NCBI GenBank assembly: GCA_021442555.1
Contig: JABUSV010000217.1
Span: 1 to 43,137 of the forward strand
Direction of reading: 5' to 3'
DNA length: 43,137 bases
From: Pseudobutyrivibrio sp.
Lineage (GTDB): Bacteria; Bacillota; Clostridia; Lachnospirales; Lachnospiraceae
The notes under the pieces are model-generated. The model saw nothing but the letters and a program-made list of their open reading frames with translations, made no database searches and was not told the origin of the DNA. Of the stretch, positions 1 through 8,266 are shown piece after piece (position 1 is the stretch's first letter; the number at the start of each line of letters is the position of its first letter). Position numbers and translations under genes: made by a program.

Positions 1-682
1 AAGGAGCAACAAACCCCAGCTTAAGAGCCAATTCCTTGAGGGCATTCATATGATCTACGCCCATGGCACGGTCTGGTGCACCTCCTGCATGACAGTACTC
101 ATTTTCCAACTGTATTCCAAGGATTGGTCCACCATCCTTTACATACATTCCTTCTGCTTCTTTGGCTAGCCTTGTCCAAAATCTGGTGACACACTCCATA
201 TACAGTTCGTCGTTGGTTCTTGTGTATCTGAAAGGCTTGTCCTTATCTACCTGAAACAGTCCGTTATGGTTCATTTTTTCAACTAACCAGTCCGGGAAGC
301 CTCCGTTTCTACACTCACCATGGGACCATGGTCCTATTCTAAACCAGACCTTAAGCCCCACTTCCTGGCACAGCTTCAAAAATGCTCTGACATCTCTTCT
401 GTCTGAGAAGTCAAATACCCCTTCTTCCTCTTCATGATGTATCCAGAAAATATATGTTGCAACCACAGTCACTCCGCCGGATTTCATCTTAAGCAGAGCC
501 TGTTTCCACTCATCCTTGGGATATCGACTGTAATGGAACTCTCCCATAACAGGCAGCATAGGGCGTCCGTTTCTTGTCATATATTTGTTATTAACGCCGT
601 AAAGGGTGCCGTCTTTTGCGGCACCCTCCATAGGTTTTACTATTAATTCTTTTTTAGGTGAAACATTAAAAGTGATATTCAC
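1..682 (-). CDS. GH35 beta-galactosidase, N-terminal part (cut by window edge)
   Basis: Glycoside hydrolase family 35, expected to release terminal beta-galactose (or a related sugar) from glycans. The translation carries PVMGEFHYSRYPKDEW, then RIGPWSHGECRNGGFPDWL, then GGPILGIQLENEYC. These are the successive strand motifs of the GH35 TIM barrel, and the E of NEY is the expected acid/base. Roughly 227 codons are present; the rest, including the nucleophile, lies beyond base 1. I chose the GTG start at 682 because it overlaps the TAG stop of the upstream SPFH gene (TAGTG) and has GGAGG ten bases before it. An internal ATG near 635 is the alternative. No signal peptide is seen, so the enzyme is probably cytoplasmic and acts on imported oligosaccharides. 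The family is sure; the substrate is not. Confidence 0.85.
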   Translation of the reverse strand, partial: MNITFNVSPKKELIVKPMEGAAKDGTLYGVNNKYMTRNGRPMLPVMGEFHYSRYPKDEWKQALLKMKSGGVTVVATYIFWIHHEEEEGVFDFSDRRDVRAFLKLCQEVGLKVWFRIGPWSHGECRNGGFPDWLVEKMNHNGLFQVDKDKPFRYTRTNDELYMECVTRFWTRLAKEAEGMYVKDGGPILGIQLENEYCHAGGAPDRAMGVDHMNALKELALKLGFVAP

Positions 683-1626
683 TACTGTGTAACCTCCGCC
701 ATATCTCTTACATCTATTATAGCATTGGAATTACCCTGAACTGTAGGAAGCTTTCCGTCCCACTTTTCAATCTTCTGCTGCTCAAGAATCTCCTGAGTGA
801 TTGACTCGGACAAAAGCTTGTTAGCCTCTGCGTCTGCCTGAGCTTCGATAAGCTTGGCATCTGCAGTACCCTGAGCCTGCACCTTCTTGGTTTCAGCCTC
901 AATCATGGCTACTTCCTTTTCCTTCTGGGCGTTAATCTTGGCTGTCTGGGCTTCGATCTCTGCCAATTCCTTCTGCTGTTGTGCATTAACTTTTTGCTGA
1001 ACAGCTTCCCTTGTCTCATCATCAGCATCGATGTTAATCAAGGATACGTTCTCTACAATGATACCATATGGCGCGAACTTGGTCTGAATGTATTCAGTAA
1101 GTGCCAGGTTAAGATTAGCTCGCTCGTCACCAAGAATATCTGTTACAGGATACTGAGCTGTTACTTCCTTGGTCCATGAGATAATGTTTGGCTTGATAAA
1201 GGTATCTCTTACGCTCTCACCATTCTTACCCTTGAATCTTGTAAAAGTATTGGCAATTGTTGTCTCATCAAAGCGATATGTATAAGTCAAATCAACTGTA
1301 AGACCCTTACCGTCAGAAGAGGGAACCTCAAAACTGTCATTATCCGGACTATCGCCTCGATTATCGCTTGTAAGATATGACTGCTCGATACCTATAGTGT
1401 ATGTAGTTACCTTTTTAGTAGGAAGAATTATATGCCAGCCCTGGCTTAAAATCTCTCCATCAACACCACCGTTCATGTTATACACTACACCAACATACCC
1501 TGTTGGAACCTTGATAACACACATTTTAAACAATACCAGAACAACGAAAATAATAAGTATTGTCTTGAATATATTTTTGCCATTTCCTGCATTTGCAGGT
1601 CTTTCACTTACTTTTTTTCCTATCAT
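682..1626 (-). CDS. SPFH/Band 7 (prohibitin-like) membrane protein
   Basis: A 314-aa membrane-anchored SPFH-domain protein. One hydrophobic segment (about residues 19-38) follows a short basic N-terminus. The SPFH domain starts at VPTGYVGVVYN and runs to about residue 205. It is followed by a long Ala/Gln/Glu/Lys-rich coiled coil (about 210-285) and the tail IEKWDGKLPTVQG, typical of bacterial prohibitin homologues. Such proteins oligomerise at the membrane and scaffold membrane proteases or lipid domains; the specific role here is unknown. GGAGG lies eight bases before the ATG. The stop codon overlaps the GTG of the GH35 gene, so the two are probably translationally coupled, an odd functional pairing. 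Confidence 0.85.
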   Translation of the reverse strand: MIGKKVSERPANAGNGKNIFKTILIIFVVLVLFKMCVIKVPTGYVGVVYNMNGGVDGEILSQGWHIILPTKKVTTYTIGIEQSYLTSDNRGDSPDNDSFEVPSSDGKGLTVDLTYTYRFDETTIANTFTRFKGKNGESVRDTFIKPNIISWTKEVTAQYPVTDILGDERANLNLALTEYIQTKFAPYGIIVENVSLINIDADDETREAVQQKVNAQQQKELAEIEAQTAKINAQKEKEVAMIEAETKKVQAQGTADAKLIEAQADAEANKLLSESITQEILEQQKIEKWDGKLPTVQGNSNAIIDVRDMAEVTQ

Positions 1627-1687
1627 ATGCTGTACCTCCTATTGATGCCTTTATTTTCTCCTACAATTACTAACTAATATACATTAA

Positions 1688-1721
1688 ACAAGGCGAATTA
1701 GATAGTACTAATCCGCCTTGT
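1688..1721 (-). terminator. Hairpin terminator after the two-component operon
   Basis: Two 14-base arms (1688-1701 and 1708-1721) pair with one internal mismatch around a six-base loop. On the minus strand the stem is followed by TTTAATG, a weak U tract. It lies just after the stop of the 1730-2923 gene and separates that operon from the SPFH gene. Confidence 0.65.
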
Positions 1722-1729
1722 ATCGTCCT

Positions 1730-2923
1730 TTAATTCTCTAAAAACGTCTTAATGTTGATTTTTGACATAATCGCCGCTGTTGTGCCATCCACATCATCTC
1801 TTAAGGCCCGCCAGTCCAGTACCTCATAGTCTTCAAAAATCTCCTGCTTACCCTCTAATACGTCTGCTAATCTATCAGATTTATCTACAGAACCAACAAA
1901 ATAAACCTTAGCTAGCTTGTCATCATCTTTCTTTACGTACATGTCTTTGATTTTAAAATCAAATCCCACCTCAGTATTCTCCCAGGTCATATAACCTTCT
2001 GTGGTAAGCTTTGAGCCATTATTGGCATTATATTCCGTGTTGAAATCTATCTGATTGCCCACAGGATTTCTGACCATAGTCATGGACATGCTTTCATTTT
2101 CTGGAAGCTCATAGTAAAAATACATAGTTCCCATGTCAAGACCATCCAACGCCATGTTGGCTCCTGGCATGGCATGCTCCAGATCAAACTCTATCCTGCG
2201 AACATGATTATCTCTTGTTACATACTCTGAGACTACCACGTCATATTCTGGAGACTCTACTCCTAACAATTCCCAGATAAAATCTCCACATCCCTGAGGA
2301 ATGGTTATGACATACTTATCACTGATGGTACCATCCTCATCCACCAAAGTCTTGCCAACATCGTCTATGGTTACTTTTCCCATAAAATTAACAATATCTG
2401 TAGCGTGTTCTGAGAACCATTCCTGTGATATATCTGATGTGAAATCAGGCGCCTTGGTAAACATATCAAGGTCCGTAGGAAAAGCATATCCCTCGTCGCC
2501 AAGAAGAGGCATTTCAAAATACACTGTGTCGTCATCTATATAAGTATTAAGTTGACCCATTTCAAACCACAGCAGGCTAACATCACTTTTTACAGACATG
2601 GCCTTCTGTGAGAAAGATCTTACACCTTGCACATCAACGTAGGTGGAAGATCTGACCTTTTTCATCTCAGATAAACCAAGACGCCCTGACACAACAGTCT
2701 CGCCATTAAAATAATCTGTGCAAAGCTCCATTATATCCACGTCATAAAGAAAATAATTGTGGTTTGGAATAGTCTCCTGCGCAAAATGAAGTGTTGCCAA
2801 AAGCAATCTGTTGCTAGGCTTTTTTAGCTGTTGAAGCACAAATACTGTGCCTGCCACAAGCAAGCACAGTACTATTATTAATGCAATATATCTTTTTTTA
2901 ATTCTACTCTCTTTTTTACCCAT
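1730..2923 (-). CDS. Membrane-anchored protein of unknown function, third gene of a two-component operon
   Basis: I do not recognise the family of this 397-aa protein. A basic N-terminus (KKESRIKKRY) precedes one transmembrane segment (about residues 12-31), and about 365 residues are predicted outside the membrane. The ectodomain is rich in D, E, Y and aromatic strand-like stretches with no enzyme motif that I can see. It could be a beta-rich sensor or binding domain. The start lies 16 bases after the histidine kinase stop, with only a weak AGGG nearby, so translation is probably coupled to the kinase. The position suggests an accessory to, or target of, the upstream sensor; that is inference. 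Confidence 0.7.
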   Translation of the reverse strand: MGKKESRIKKRYIALIIVLCLLVAGTVFVLQQLKKPSNRLLLATLHFAQETIPNHNYFLYDVDIMELCTDYFNGETVVSGRLGLSEMKKVRSSTYVDVQGVRSFSQKAMSVKSDVSLLWFEMGQLNTYIDDDTVYFEMPLLGDEGYAFPTDLDMFTKAPDFTSDISQEWFSEHATDIVNFMGKVTIDDVGKTLVDEDGTISDKYVITIPQGCGDFIWELLGVESPEYDVVVSEYVTRDNHVRRIEFDLEHAMPGANMALDGLDMGTMYFYYELPENESMSMTMVRNPVGNQIDFNTEYNANNGSKLTTEGYMTWENTEVGFDFKIKDMYVKKDDDKLAKVYFVGSVDKSDRLADVLEGKQEIFEDYEVLDWRALRDDVDGTTAAIMSKINIKTFLEN

Positions 2924-2939
2924 GCCCTAGATTATATGA

Positions 2940-5198
2940 TTATTTTTTCCAGGTTACAATGGCTTTAAACAAATCCTTGTCAGTCTTTATCTCAAAGGTT
3001 CCCCCCATAGCCTCAGTAAAGCTCTTGACTATGGCAAGACCAAGGCCTGAACCTTCGGTATTACGGGATACATCGCCTCGAACAAATCTCTCTGTAATCT
3101 CCTGCTCGTTAAAATTAAGCTCACTTTCAGAGACATTGACCATAGTAATAACAACCTGTCCTAACTCCTTAGATTCCTCTGCATCCACATACACTCTGGT
3201 TCCTTCAAGCGCATACTTTGCAGCATTAACAAAGAGGTTCTCAAATATTCGGTATGCCTTGGCGCCATCTAAATTGAGGATAATCTCCTCTGGCATGTTA
3301 TATATGAGGCGAAGTCTTCTCTCAGACAGCTTGTCCTCCTGTTCGGCAGCTACCTGCTTGATAAGATGACAGATATTAAGCTCACTGCACTCAAGAGTCA
3401 TGGTATCCGAGCTGGCCTTGCTAAGTTCAAACAGGTCTTCGATAAGCACCTTCAGACGAAGGGACTTGCGCTCTAATACATCGATGTATTCCTGTCTCTT
3501 TTCCTCATCCAAGTCAGGATCCTTGAGAAGCTCCACATAGGTAGTAATCGCAGTAAGTGGAGTCTTTAAATCATGGCTAACGTTGGTAACAAGCTCTGTC
3601 TTCATTCGACTGGACCTGGTCTCCTCGATAACAGCATCTGAAAATCCATCCGCTATGTTGATAAGTTCATCCTTCAGGTCGTTATACATACCCATGTCCT
3701 GCTTGAGCTTGTCTGTAGCAAAATCACCTGAAGCAATATCAGCTGCTGCATCCTTAACAAGTCGCAGCTGGTCTCTGGTTCTGGCTGCATGTTTTTTCAT
3801 CATTCTGGCTACAATTAAAGCATAGAATATCAGCACAACCGGACCTGCCACCCACATACAGCATACCAATGAAAGTAAGATAAAATTGATAACTACTACT
3901 TTTTTGATAGTCCTGTTTTTATCATCCTCCAGGTTGAGATGCTCTATCTCATCCCTGAGCATTTGTCTGTATTCCCTGATCTCGTTTCTCTTAACACCTA
4001 TAAAGCAATGATTAGAGATATATTCTCTCCAGCCCTTGATTACAAGGGTTTTTAGAGATATAACAGCTCCACACCACAACAGATAATATGGTGTTAAAAA
4101 CAGTGCATAGCAGCCGCAGAACATCATGGTATCCATATCGCCCACAGCATATCCGTAATATATATCGAATGCTGCCTCTACAAATAATATGACAAATACG
4201 CCAACTAAGATTGCCAGCTCCAGGTATAGTACGCCTTCGCTGCCATCATTTTTTGCCCAAGGTCTTCCAAGGATAAGTGCAGCTACCGCCAAAGCACCAA
4301 GAATCATCCACATCCTTGATATATATCCAGTATTGTAGTAGTAGATTTCATATGGGTCTATATCATCCTGACATGAATAATTAGGATAATACCTGCAATC
4401 ACGACTTATAGCATATACATATACTGTATTTCTGGGAGCGCCGGCACCTATCCCTTCTTCTGAGTACTGCACATAGTTTTGATATGCCATGATATCTCTT
4501 ACAAAATCAGATGCAAGACCATCTGCATTATATGAGTTGGAAATAGACAGTTTGCCCTGGGCATCATATTCTAATGTGATAAGCAATACATATTTATCCT
4601 TTAGATAATCTACACTCTTGCTGCCCTCGAGATTTTCCACGTAATCTGGTACAAAATATAACAGATCATCTGTAGCATTGGTGCTAACGAGATTTAGCTT
4701 TGTCTCATATACTGTCTCATACACAGGCTCTGGAGTAAGTGCAGCCGTTTCATCTTCTGATGTCTCATCATCTGCTGCAGTATCTTCTGTGTCATCTGTT
4801 ACATCCGGTTGTTCGACCTCTACCTGGTTTTCTATTACTTCTCGTTTGATTATTGCATAATCCACATATTTTCGCTGATACCCAAAGTTTTCCTTGAAAG
4901 TATCAAACCTGCTTTTGATATAGTCCTGATTGTTGAAATCAGATATCAGGTCATCCTCCCAGGTGTTCATTTCCTCTGCATACAAGGCGTAACTACCCTC
5001 TATCATAATAGCAGGAATATCAGAATTCTCGTATTCATAGCCTTTTTCTTCCAGCCTGGCTTCTTCTTTTTTCAGAGCTGCTCTTCCTTCTCTGTTAAAA
5101 TCTTTGGCCATCATGCCGCTGACTAACACAGCAACCAGCACCAGAATCACCAGGATTGTGTTTAGTACCTTATAACTCTTTTTCGATTTTGTATCCAA
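2940..5198 (-). CDS. Membrane sensor histidine kinase
   Basis: A 752-aa histidine kinase. TM1 is at about residues 11-29. It is followed by an extracellular region of about 260 residues containing an acidic low-complexity stretch (DVTDDTEDTAADDETSEDE). Four further membrane segments lie near 295-312, 325-347, 362-385 and 434-460. A HAMP-like linker follows, then the HisKA box NVSHDLKTPLTAI (phospho-acceptor His about 542), the N box (ENLFVNAAKYA, about 653-663) and the G2 box GSGLGLAIVK (about 717). The start is TTG, not ATG. It lies 29 bases inside the response regulator gene, with AAGGTGG nine bases upstream, so translation is coupled to the regulator. The signal sensed is unknown. Confidence 0.9.
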   Translation of the reverse strand: MDTKSKKSYKVLNTILVILVLVAVLVSGMMAKDFNREGRAALKKEEARLEEKGYEYENSDIPAIMIEGSYALYAEEMNTWEDDLISDFNNQDYIKSRFDTFKENFGYQRKYVDYAIIKREVIENQVEVEQPDVTDDTEDTAADDETSEDETAALTPEPVYETVYETKLNLVSTNATDDLLYFVPDYVENLEGSKSVDYLKDKYVLLITLEYDAQGKLSISNSYNADGLASDFVRDIMAYQNYVQYSEEGIGAGAPRNTVYVYAISRDCRYYPNYSCQDDIDPYEIYYYNTGYISRMWMILGALAVAALILGRPWAKNDGSEGVLYLELAILVGVFVILFVEAAFDIYYGYAVGDMDTMMFCGCYALFLTPYYLLWCGAVISLKTLVIKGWREYISNHCFIGVKRNEIREYRQMLRDEIEHLNLEDDKNRTIKKVVVINFILLSLVCCMWVAGPVVLIFYALIVARMMKKHAARTRDQLRLVKDAAADIASGDFATDKLKQDMGMYNDLKDELINIADGFSDAVIEETRSSRMKTELVTNVSHDLKTPLTAITTYVELLKDPDLDEEKRQEYIDVLERKSLRLKVLIEDLFELSKASSDTMTLECSELNICHLIKQVAAEQEDKLSERRLRLIYNMPEEIILNLDGAKAYRIFENLFVNAAKYALEGTRVYVDAEESKELGQVVITMVNVSESELNFNEQEITERFVRGDVSRNTEGSGLGLAIVKSFTEAMGGTFEIKTDKDLFKAIVTWKK

Positions 5199-5886
5199 TT
5201 CCCCATACCACCTTTAAATATTTTGGTTGTTTCGGGTTAATCTCTATCTTATCCCGAATATTTTTGATATGTACCATTATTGTGTCAGTTGCCACAGCCT
5301 TTTCATTCCACACTCTTTCGTATATCTCCTCAGCAGAAAACACACGTCCCGGGGACTTGATAAGTAGCAGCAAAATCTTGTATTCCAGGGGAGTGAGCTT
5401 TACAGGTTCTCCATCCAAAGTAACACTTACTGCTTCTTCGTCCAATTCCAGACCTCCGACCACGTGAACGAGCTCATTTTTCACGTCCTGTCCTTTGGAA
5501 TCTGTATTGCCAGAAGAATATTTTTTGTAGCGTCTAAGCTGGGAATTGACACGAGCCAACAGCTCCATAGGTGCAAAAGGCTTGGTAACATAATCATCTG
5601 CTCCGATATTCAAGCCTGTTATCTTGTCCATCTCCTCAGACTTGGCAGACAGCATTATTACCGGAAAATCATATTTTTCCCTAAGCTTCATGGTCATCTC
5701 TATCCCATTCATCACTGGCATCATGATATCTACAATCGCCAGATCTATGTCCTCTTGATTCATAATCTCAAGACCAACCGCTCCGTTTTCAGCTTCAAAA
5801 ACTGTATAGCCCTGATTCTTGAGATAGATTTCCACGCCTTTTCTTATTTCCTTGTCATCCTCCACTATCAGGATATTACCTTCCAT
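5170..5886 (-). CDS. OmpR/PhoB-family response regulator
   Basis: A DNA-binding response regulator of 238 aa, the partner of the overlapping kinase. The receiver domain has the acidic pair EDD near the N-terminus, the phospho-acceptor Asp in AIVDIMMP (about residue 53) and the conserved Lys in VTKPFAP (about 102). The C-terminal winged helix ends with VWGIGYKIEKEL, the usual OmpR-family hairpin. I prefer the ATG at 5886, which has AAAGGAGA at proper distance; a GTG one codon earlier is possible. An 11-bp direct repeat upstream (5951-5972) is a candidate autoregulatory site. Confidence 0.92.
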   Translation of the reverse strand: MEGNILIVEDDKEIRKGVEIYLKNQGYTVFEAENGAVGLEIMNQEDIDLAIVDIMMPVMNGIEMTMKLREKYDFPVIMLSAKSEEMDKITGLNIGADDYVTKPFAPMELLARVNSQLRRYKKYSSGNTDSKGQDVKNELVHVVGGLELDEEAVSVTLDGEPVKLTPLEYKILLLLIKSPGRVFSAEEIYERVWNEKAVATDTIMVHIKNIRDKIEINPKQPKYLKVVWGIGYKIEKEL

Positions 5887-5950
5887 CACGCTCTCCTTTT
5901 ATGGTCCCCATAATAATGTCTAAATCTAAAAATCTGATTAATAAAAAAAT

Positions 5951-5972
5951 AAAGAATTTCTAAAGAATTCTC
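5951..5972 (-). promoter_or_regulatory. Candidate response-regulator binding site (11-bp direct repeat)
   Basis: Two consecutive 11-base units read AAAGAATTTCT and AAAGAATTCTC on the plus strand. OmpR/PhoB-family dimers bind tandem direct repeats with an 11-bp period. The site lies about 65 bp upstream of the response regulator start, so autoregulation is plausible. This rests on pattern only. Confidence 0.35.
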
Positions 5973-6010
5973 AAAAACCTCCAAAACAGAGGCTTATGTG
6001 ATTATATATT

Positions 6011-6120
6011 ACACTTTTTCAGTGTTAATTTCGCCTCTATCCTACACTTTTTCAGTGCAAACTAGTCCTTGCCCTACACTTTTTAGCGTAAATCAGTCAT
6101 TACCCTACACTTTTCCAGTG
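6011..6120. repeat. Four tandem ACACT-N5-AGTGT inverted-repeat units
   Basis: Copies begin at 6011, 6044, 6076 and 6107, so the spacings are 33, 32 and 31 bp, close to three helical turns. Copies 1 and 4 have perfect five-base arms; copies 2 and 3 have one or two arm changes. The sequence just before copies 2-4 is also shared (CCCTACAC or CCTACAC). A row of operators on one face of the helix is the simplest reading. A degenerate minisatellite is the alternative. Confidence 0.75.
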
Positions 6121-6199
6121 TTTGTCGTCTTCACGTTTTGTTTGCAATTATGTGATATTATCCAGAATATATTTCGATAACCTACTTGGAGGTAAGCAA

Positions 6200-7675
6200 A
6201 TGAATATTCAGGAACAGCAGTCTAACGATAAAAATAAACTGGCAAGAAATGGTGGAATCATCATATCTCTTGTTGTATTTTTCTATACCGCAGTGTCCTT
6301 TTTTGTACAAGGAGGCATGCTCACAGGAGAACAGACTTTCAGATTTGCAATGGTGATACTGTCTATTATGCTGCTTATAGTATTCTTCAAGCTCAAGGGC
6401 AATCAGAGAATATATATCGACCTGTTTATGGTGGTGATGGGACTGCTTACCATCTCTACTCTTGTTACCACCTCCAGCGTGCAGCTGTATGCAATACTAT
6501 ATAGTGTAGCCATCCTCATCATGGCTTACGGCGACCAGCGGACTATTACCCTTGGAAGTATTGTCGCAGTTATACTAATCATAATTGCAAATATAATTCA
6601 CCTTAAAAATGGTGAAATAAATGCCATGGATTTCCTGCTTCAGGTAATATTTTTTGGAATTGCCATAGTAAGTGTGATTATGGTGTGTCGCATGCAAAGA
6701 AAACATCACGATCAGGACCTTGCCATCGTAGAGGATGCTGCATCAGCTCAGCTTGAAACCTCCAAAAATATTATTGATTTAGCTGGAAAGCTTTCGGAAA
6801 AATTTACAGAAGCCCGTCAGGTATCAGATGACCTCAACGAGTCAATGGAGTCCACACATGTTTCAGTTATGGAGATTGTAGAAGGTACAAAAAGTACCGC
6901 AGAGGCTATAGAGCAACAGACTGCCCAGACAGCTGACATCTCAGAGAGTATCTCTGTTGTTGGCCAGGAGGCATCTACCATCAGTGATATCTCAGGTGTC
7001 GTAGAAGCTTCAGTTGCAGAAGGCGTAGATCTTATCAACCAGCTCAAAACTCAGGCTGAGCAGGTTGCAAAAATCAATATTGAGACCAGCGAAACCACCA
7101 AAGCTTTAAATGACAGCATCAAGGACGTACACGCCATCACAGAGACTATTCTTGGTATATCCAGTCAAACTAACCTGTTAGCCCTCAACGCCTCTATCGA
7201 GGCTGCACGTGCCGGGGAAGCAGGCAAAGGATTTGCGGTAGTAGCTGATGAGATTCGTTCTCTATCTGAAAGCACCCGAGAAGCCACACAGCAGATTGAA
7301 GAAATCATAGAAAGACTCACCAAGGATGCCAGCTCTGCGGCTGATGCTATGTCAAAATCTGCAGAATATGCAGGAAGACAAAATGAACTCATCGAGGCCA
7401 CCGGAGACAAACTCTCCACCATAAAAGAACAAACAGAGGAGCTTCACAACGAAGTAATACACGTCAACGAATCGGTAAAGACCGTCATAAACGCCAATAC
7501 CGCGATTATGGATTCCATTACCAACCTGTCAGCTACCTCAGAGGAAGTTGCTGCATCTACAGACACTGTACTGTCAGTATCTGACGCTGCAATGCTGGCA
7601 TTAGACGGAATGAACGACACCCTCCGTCAGATTAATGAGATATCCAATAACATGGAAGATGTGGCTAGGAATTAA
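6200..7675 (+). CDS. Membrane methyl-accepting chemotaxis protein
   Basis: A chemoreceptor of 491 aa. I place the start at the ATG at 6200, which has GGAGG eight bases upstream, rather than at the longer frame start at 6122. About six hydrophobic segments fill residues 20-165 with almost no extracellular loop, so the input module is an integral-membrane domain instead of a periplasmic Cache or 4HB domain. The cytoplasmic part is a long helical signalling domain. Its hairpin tip is [20 protein letters not shown], followed by [16 protein letters not shown], the CheA/CheW contact region. No HAMP domain is obvious. It is the only large plus-strand gene in the window and converges on the ABC ATPase gene 12 bp away. 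It probably feeds the same flagella encoded downstream; its ligand is unknown. Confidence 0.92.
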   Translation: MNIQEQQSNDKNKLARNGGIIISLVVFFYTAVSFFVQGGMLTGEQTFRFAMVILSIMLLIVFFKLKGNQRIYIDLFMVVMGLLTISTLVTTSSVQLYAILYSVAILIMAYGDQRTITLGSIVAVILIIIANIIHLKNGEINAMDFLLQVIFFGIAIVSVIMVCRMQRKHHDQDLAIVEDAASAQLETSKNIIDLAGKLSEKFTEARQVSDDLNESMESTHVSVMEIVEGTKSTAEAIEQQTAQTADISESISVVGQEASTISDISGVVEASVAEGVDLINQLKTQAEQVAKINIETSETTKALNDSIKDVHAITETILGISSQTNLLALNASIEAARAGEAGKGFAVVADEIRSLSESTREATQQIEEIIERLTKDASSAADAMSKSAEYAGRQNELIEATGDKLSTIKEQTEELHNEVIHVNESVKTVINANTAIMDSITNLSATSEEVAASTDTVLSVSDAAMLALDGMNDTLRQINEISNNMEDVARN

Positions 7676-7687
7676 TATACTTATACT

Positions 7688-8266
7688 TCACTGTAATGAC
7701 TCTATACATCCATCGCTGATTTCATATACGAAATCAGATAATTCCTCTATGTCTCCTGGAATATGACTTGTTAATAATATAAGCCTGTCTGGTGCTTTTA
7801 ATTTGACAATAAGCCTTTTTATCATGGCTACACCTGCTTTATCCAATCCATTAAAGGGCTCATCAAGAATAATAATCTTTTGATCTTCCATTATGGCTTG
7901 TGCAATTCCAAGTCTTTGTCTCATTCCAAGAGAAAAGTTTTTGATTTTTTCCTTGTTATTTAAATCAAGGCCTACCTTAATCAACACGTCCTCTATCTGT
8001 TTGTAACCGATTTTGTTATTTATTTTTGCCAGATAACGAAGATTCTCGTATTGATTATAATTTTCTATGAAGCCCGGTTTTTCTATAAGAACTCCTAAGT
8101 CCGGCAGAAAATCTATATCCTTACCCACTATTTTATCGTTAAGAGCTATTGTTCCTGAATCAGACTTAATGAATCCGCATATTGTCTTAAAAAATACAGA
8201 CTTTCCAGATCCATTTGCTCCAATAAATCCATATATATTTCCACTATTAATTTCCTTTTCTTGCAT
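7688..8266 (-). CDS. ABC transporter ATP-binding protein, N-terminally short
   Basis: An ABC ATPase of 192 aa with Walker A GANGSGKS (residues 16-23), signature FSLGMRQR, Walker B IIILDEP and H-loop LLTSHIP. Typical single-domain ABC ATPases of this type are about 220-300 aa and place Walker A near residue 35-40. The first beta strands and the A-loop aromatic that stacks on adenine are missing here. An in-frame TAA lies two codons before the ATG, so the reading frame cannot be extended upstream. The gene overlaps the permease end by 20 bp. It probably pairs with that permease. Whether it hydrolyses ATP normally is uncertain. Confidence 0.85.
   Translation of the reverse strand: MQEKEINSGNIYGFIGANGSGKSVFFKTICGFIKSDSGTIALNDKIVGKDIDFLPDLGVLIEKPGFIENYNQYENLRYLAKINNKIGYKQIEDVLIKVGLDLNNKEKIKNFSLGMRQRLGIAQAIMEDQKIIILDEPFNGLDKAGVAMIKRLIVKLKAPDRLILLTSHIPGDIEELSDFVYEISDGCIESLQ

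Larger units (their letters stand above)
5887..6199. other. Divergent intergenic region with repeats
   Basis: This 313-bp gap lies between the divergently transcribed response regulator and chemoreceptor genes. It holds an 11-bp direct repeat near the regulator gene (5951-5972) and four copies of a short inverted repeat at 31-33 bp intervals (6011-6120). Near 6189 it holds the GGAGG of the chemoreceptor. A 60-codon plus-strand frame through the repeats is not credible as a gene because the spacings of 33, 32 and 31 bases do not keep frame. Confidence 0.8.

Noticed and set aside
6011-6120. CRISPR-like array
   Set aside because: Repeats are only about 14 bases with about 18-base gaps that themselves share sequence, and there are no cas genes.
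5998-6180. A plus-strand 60-codon frame with repeated YTFSV across the four repeats
   Set aside because: The repeat spacings of 33, 32 and 31 bases do not keep a reading frame, there is no ribosome binding site, and the frame ends inside the chemoreceptor leader.
6150-6182. Sigma-28 promoter for the chemoreceptor gene (CGATAA at 6175-6180)
   Set aside because: No TAAA lies at the right distance, and a start there would fall inside the ribosome binding site.
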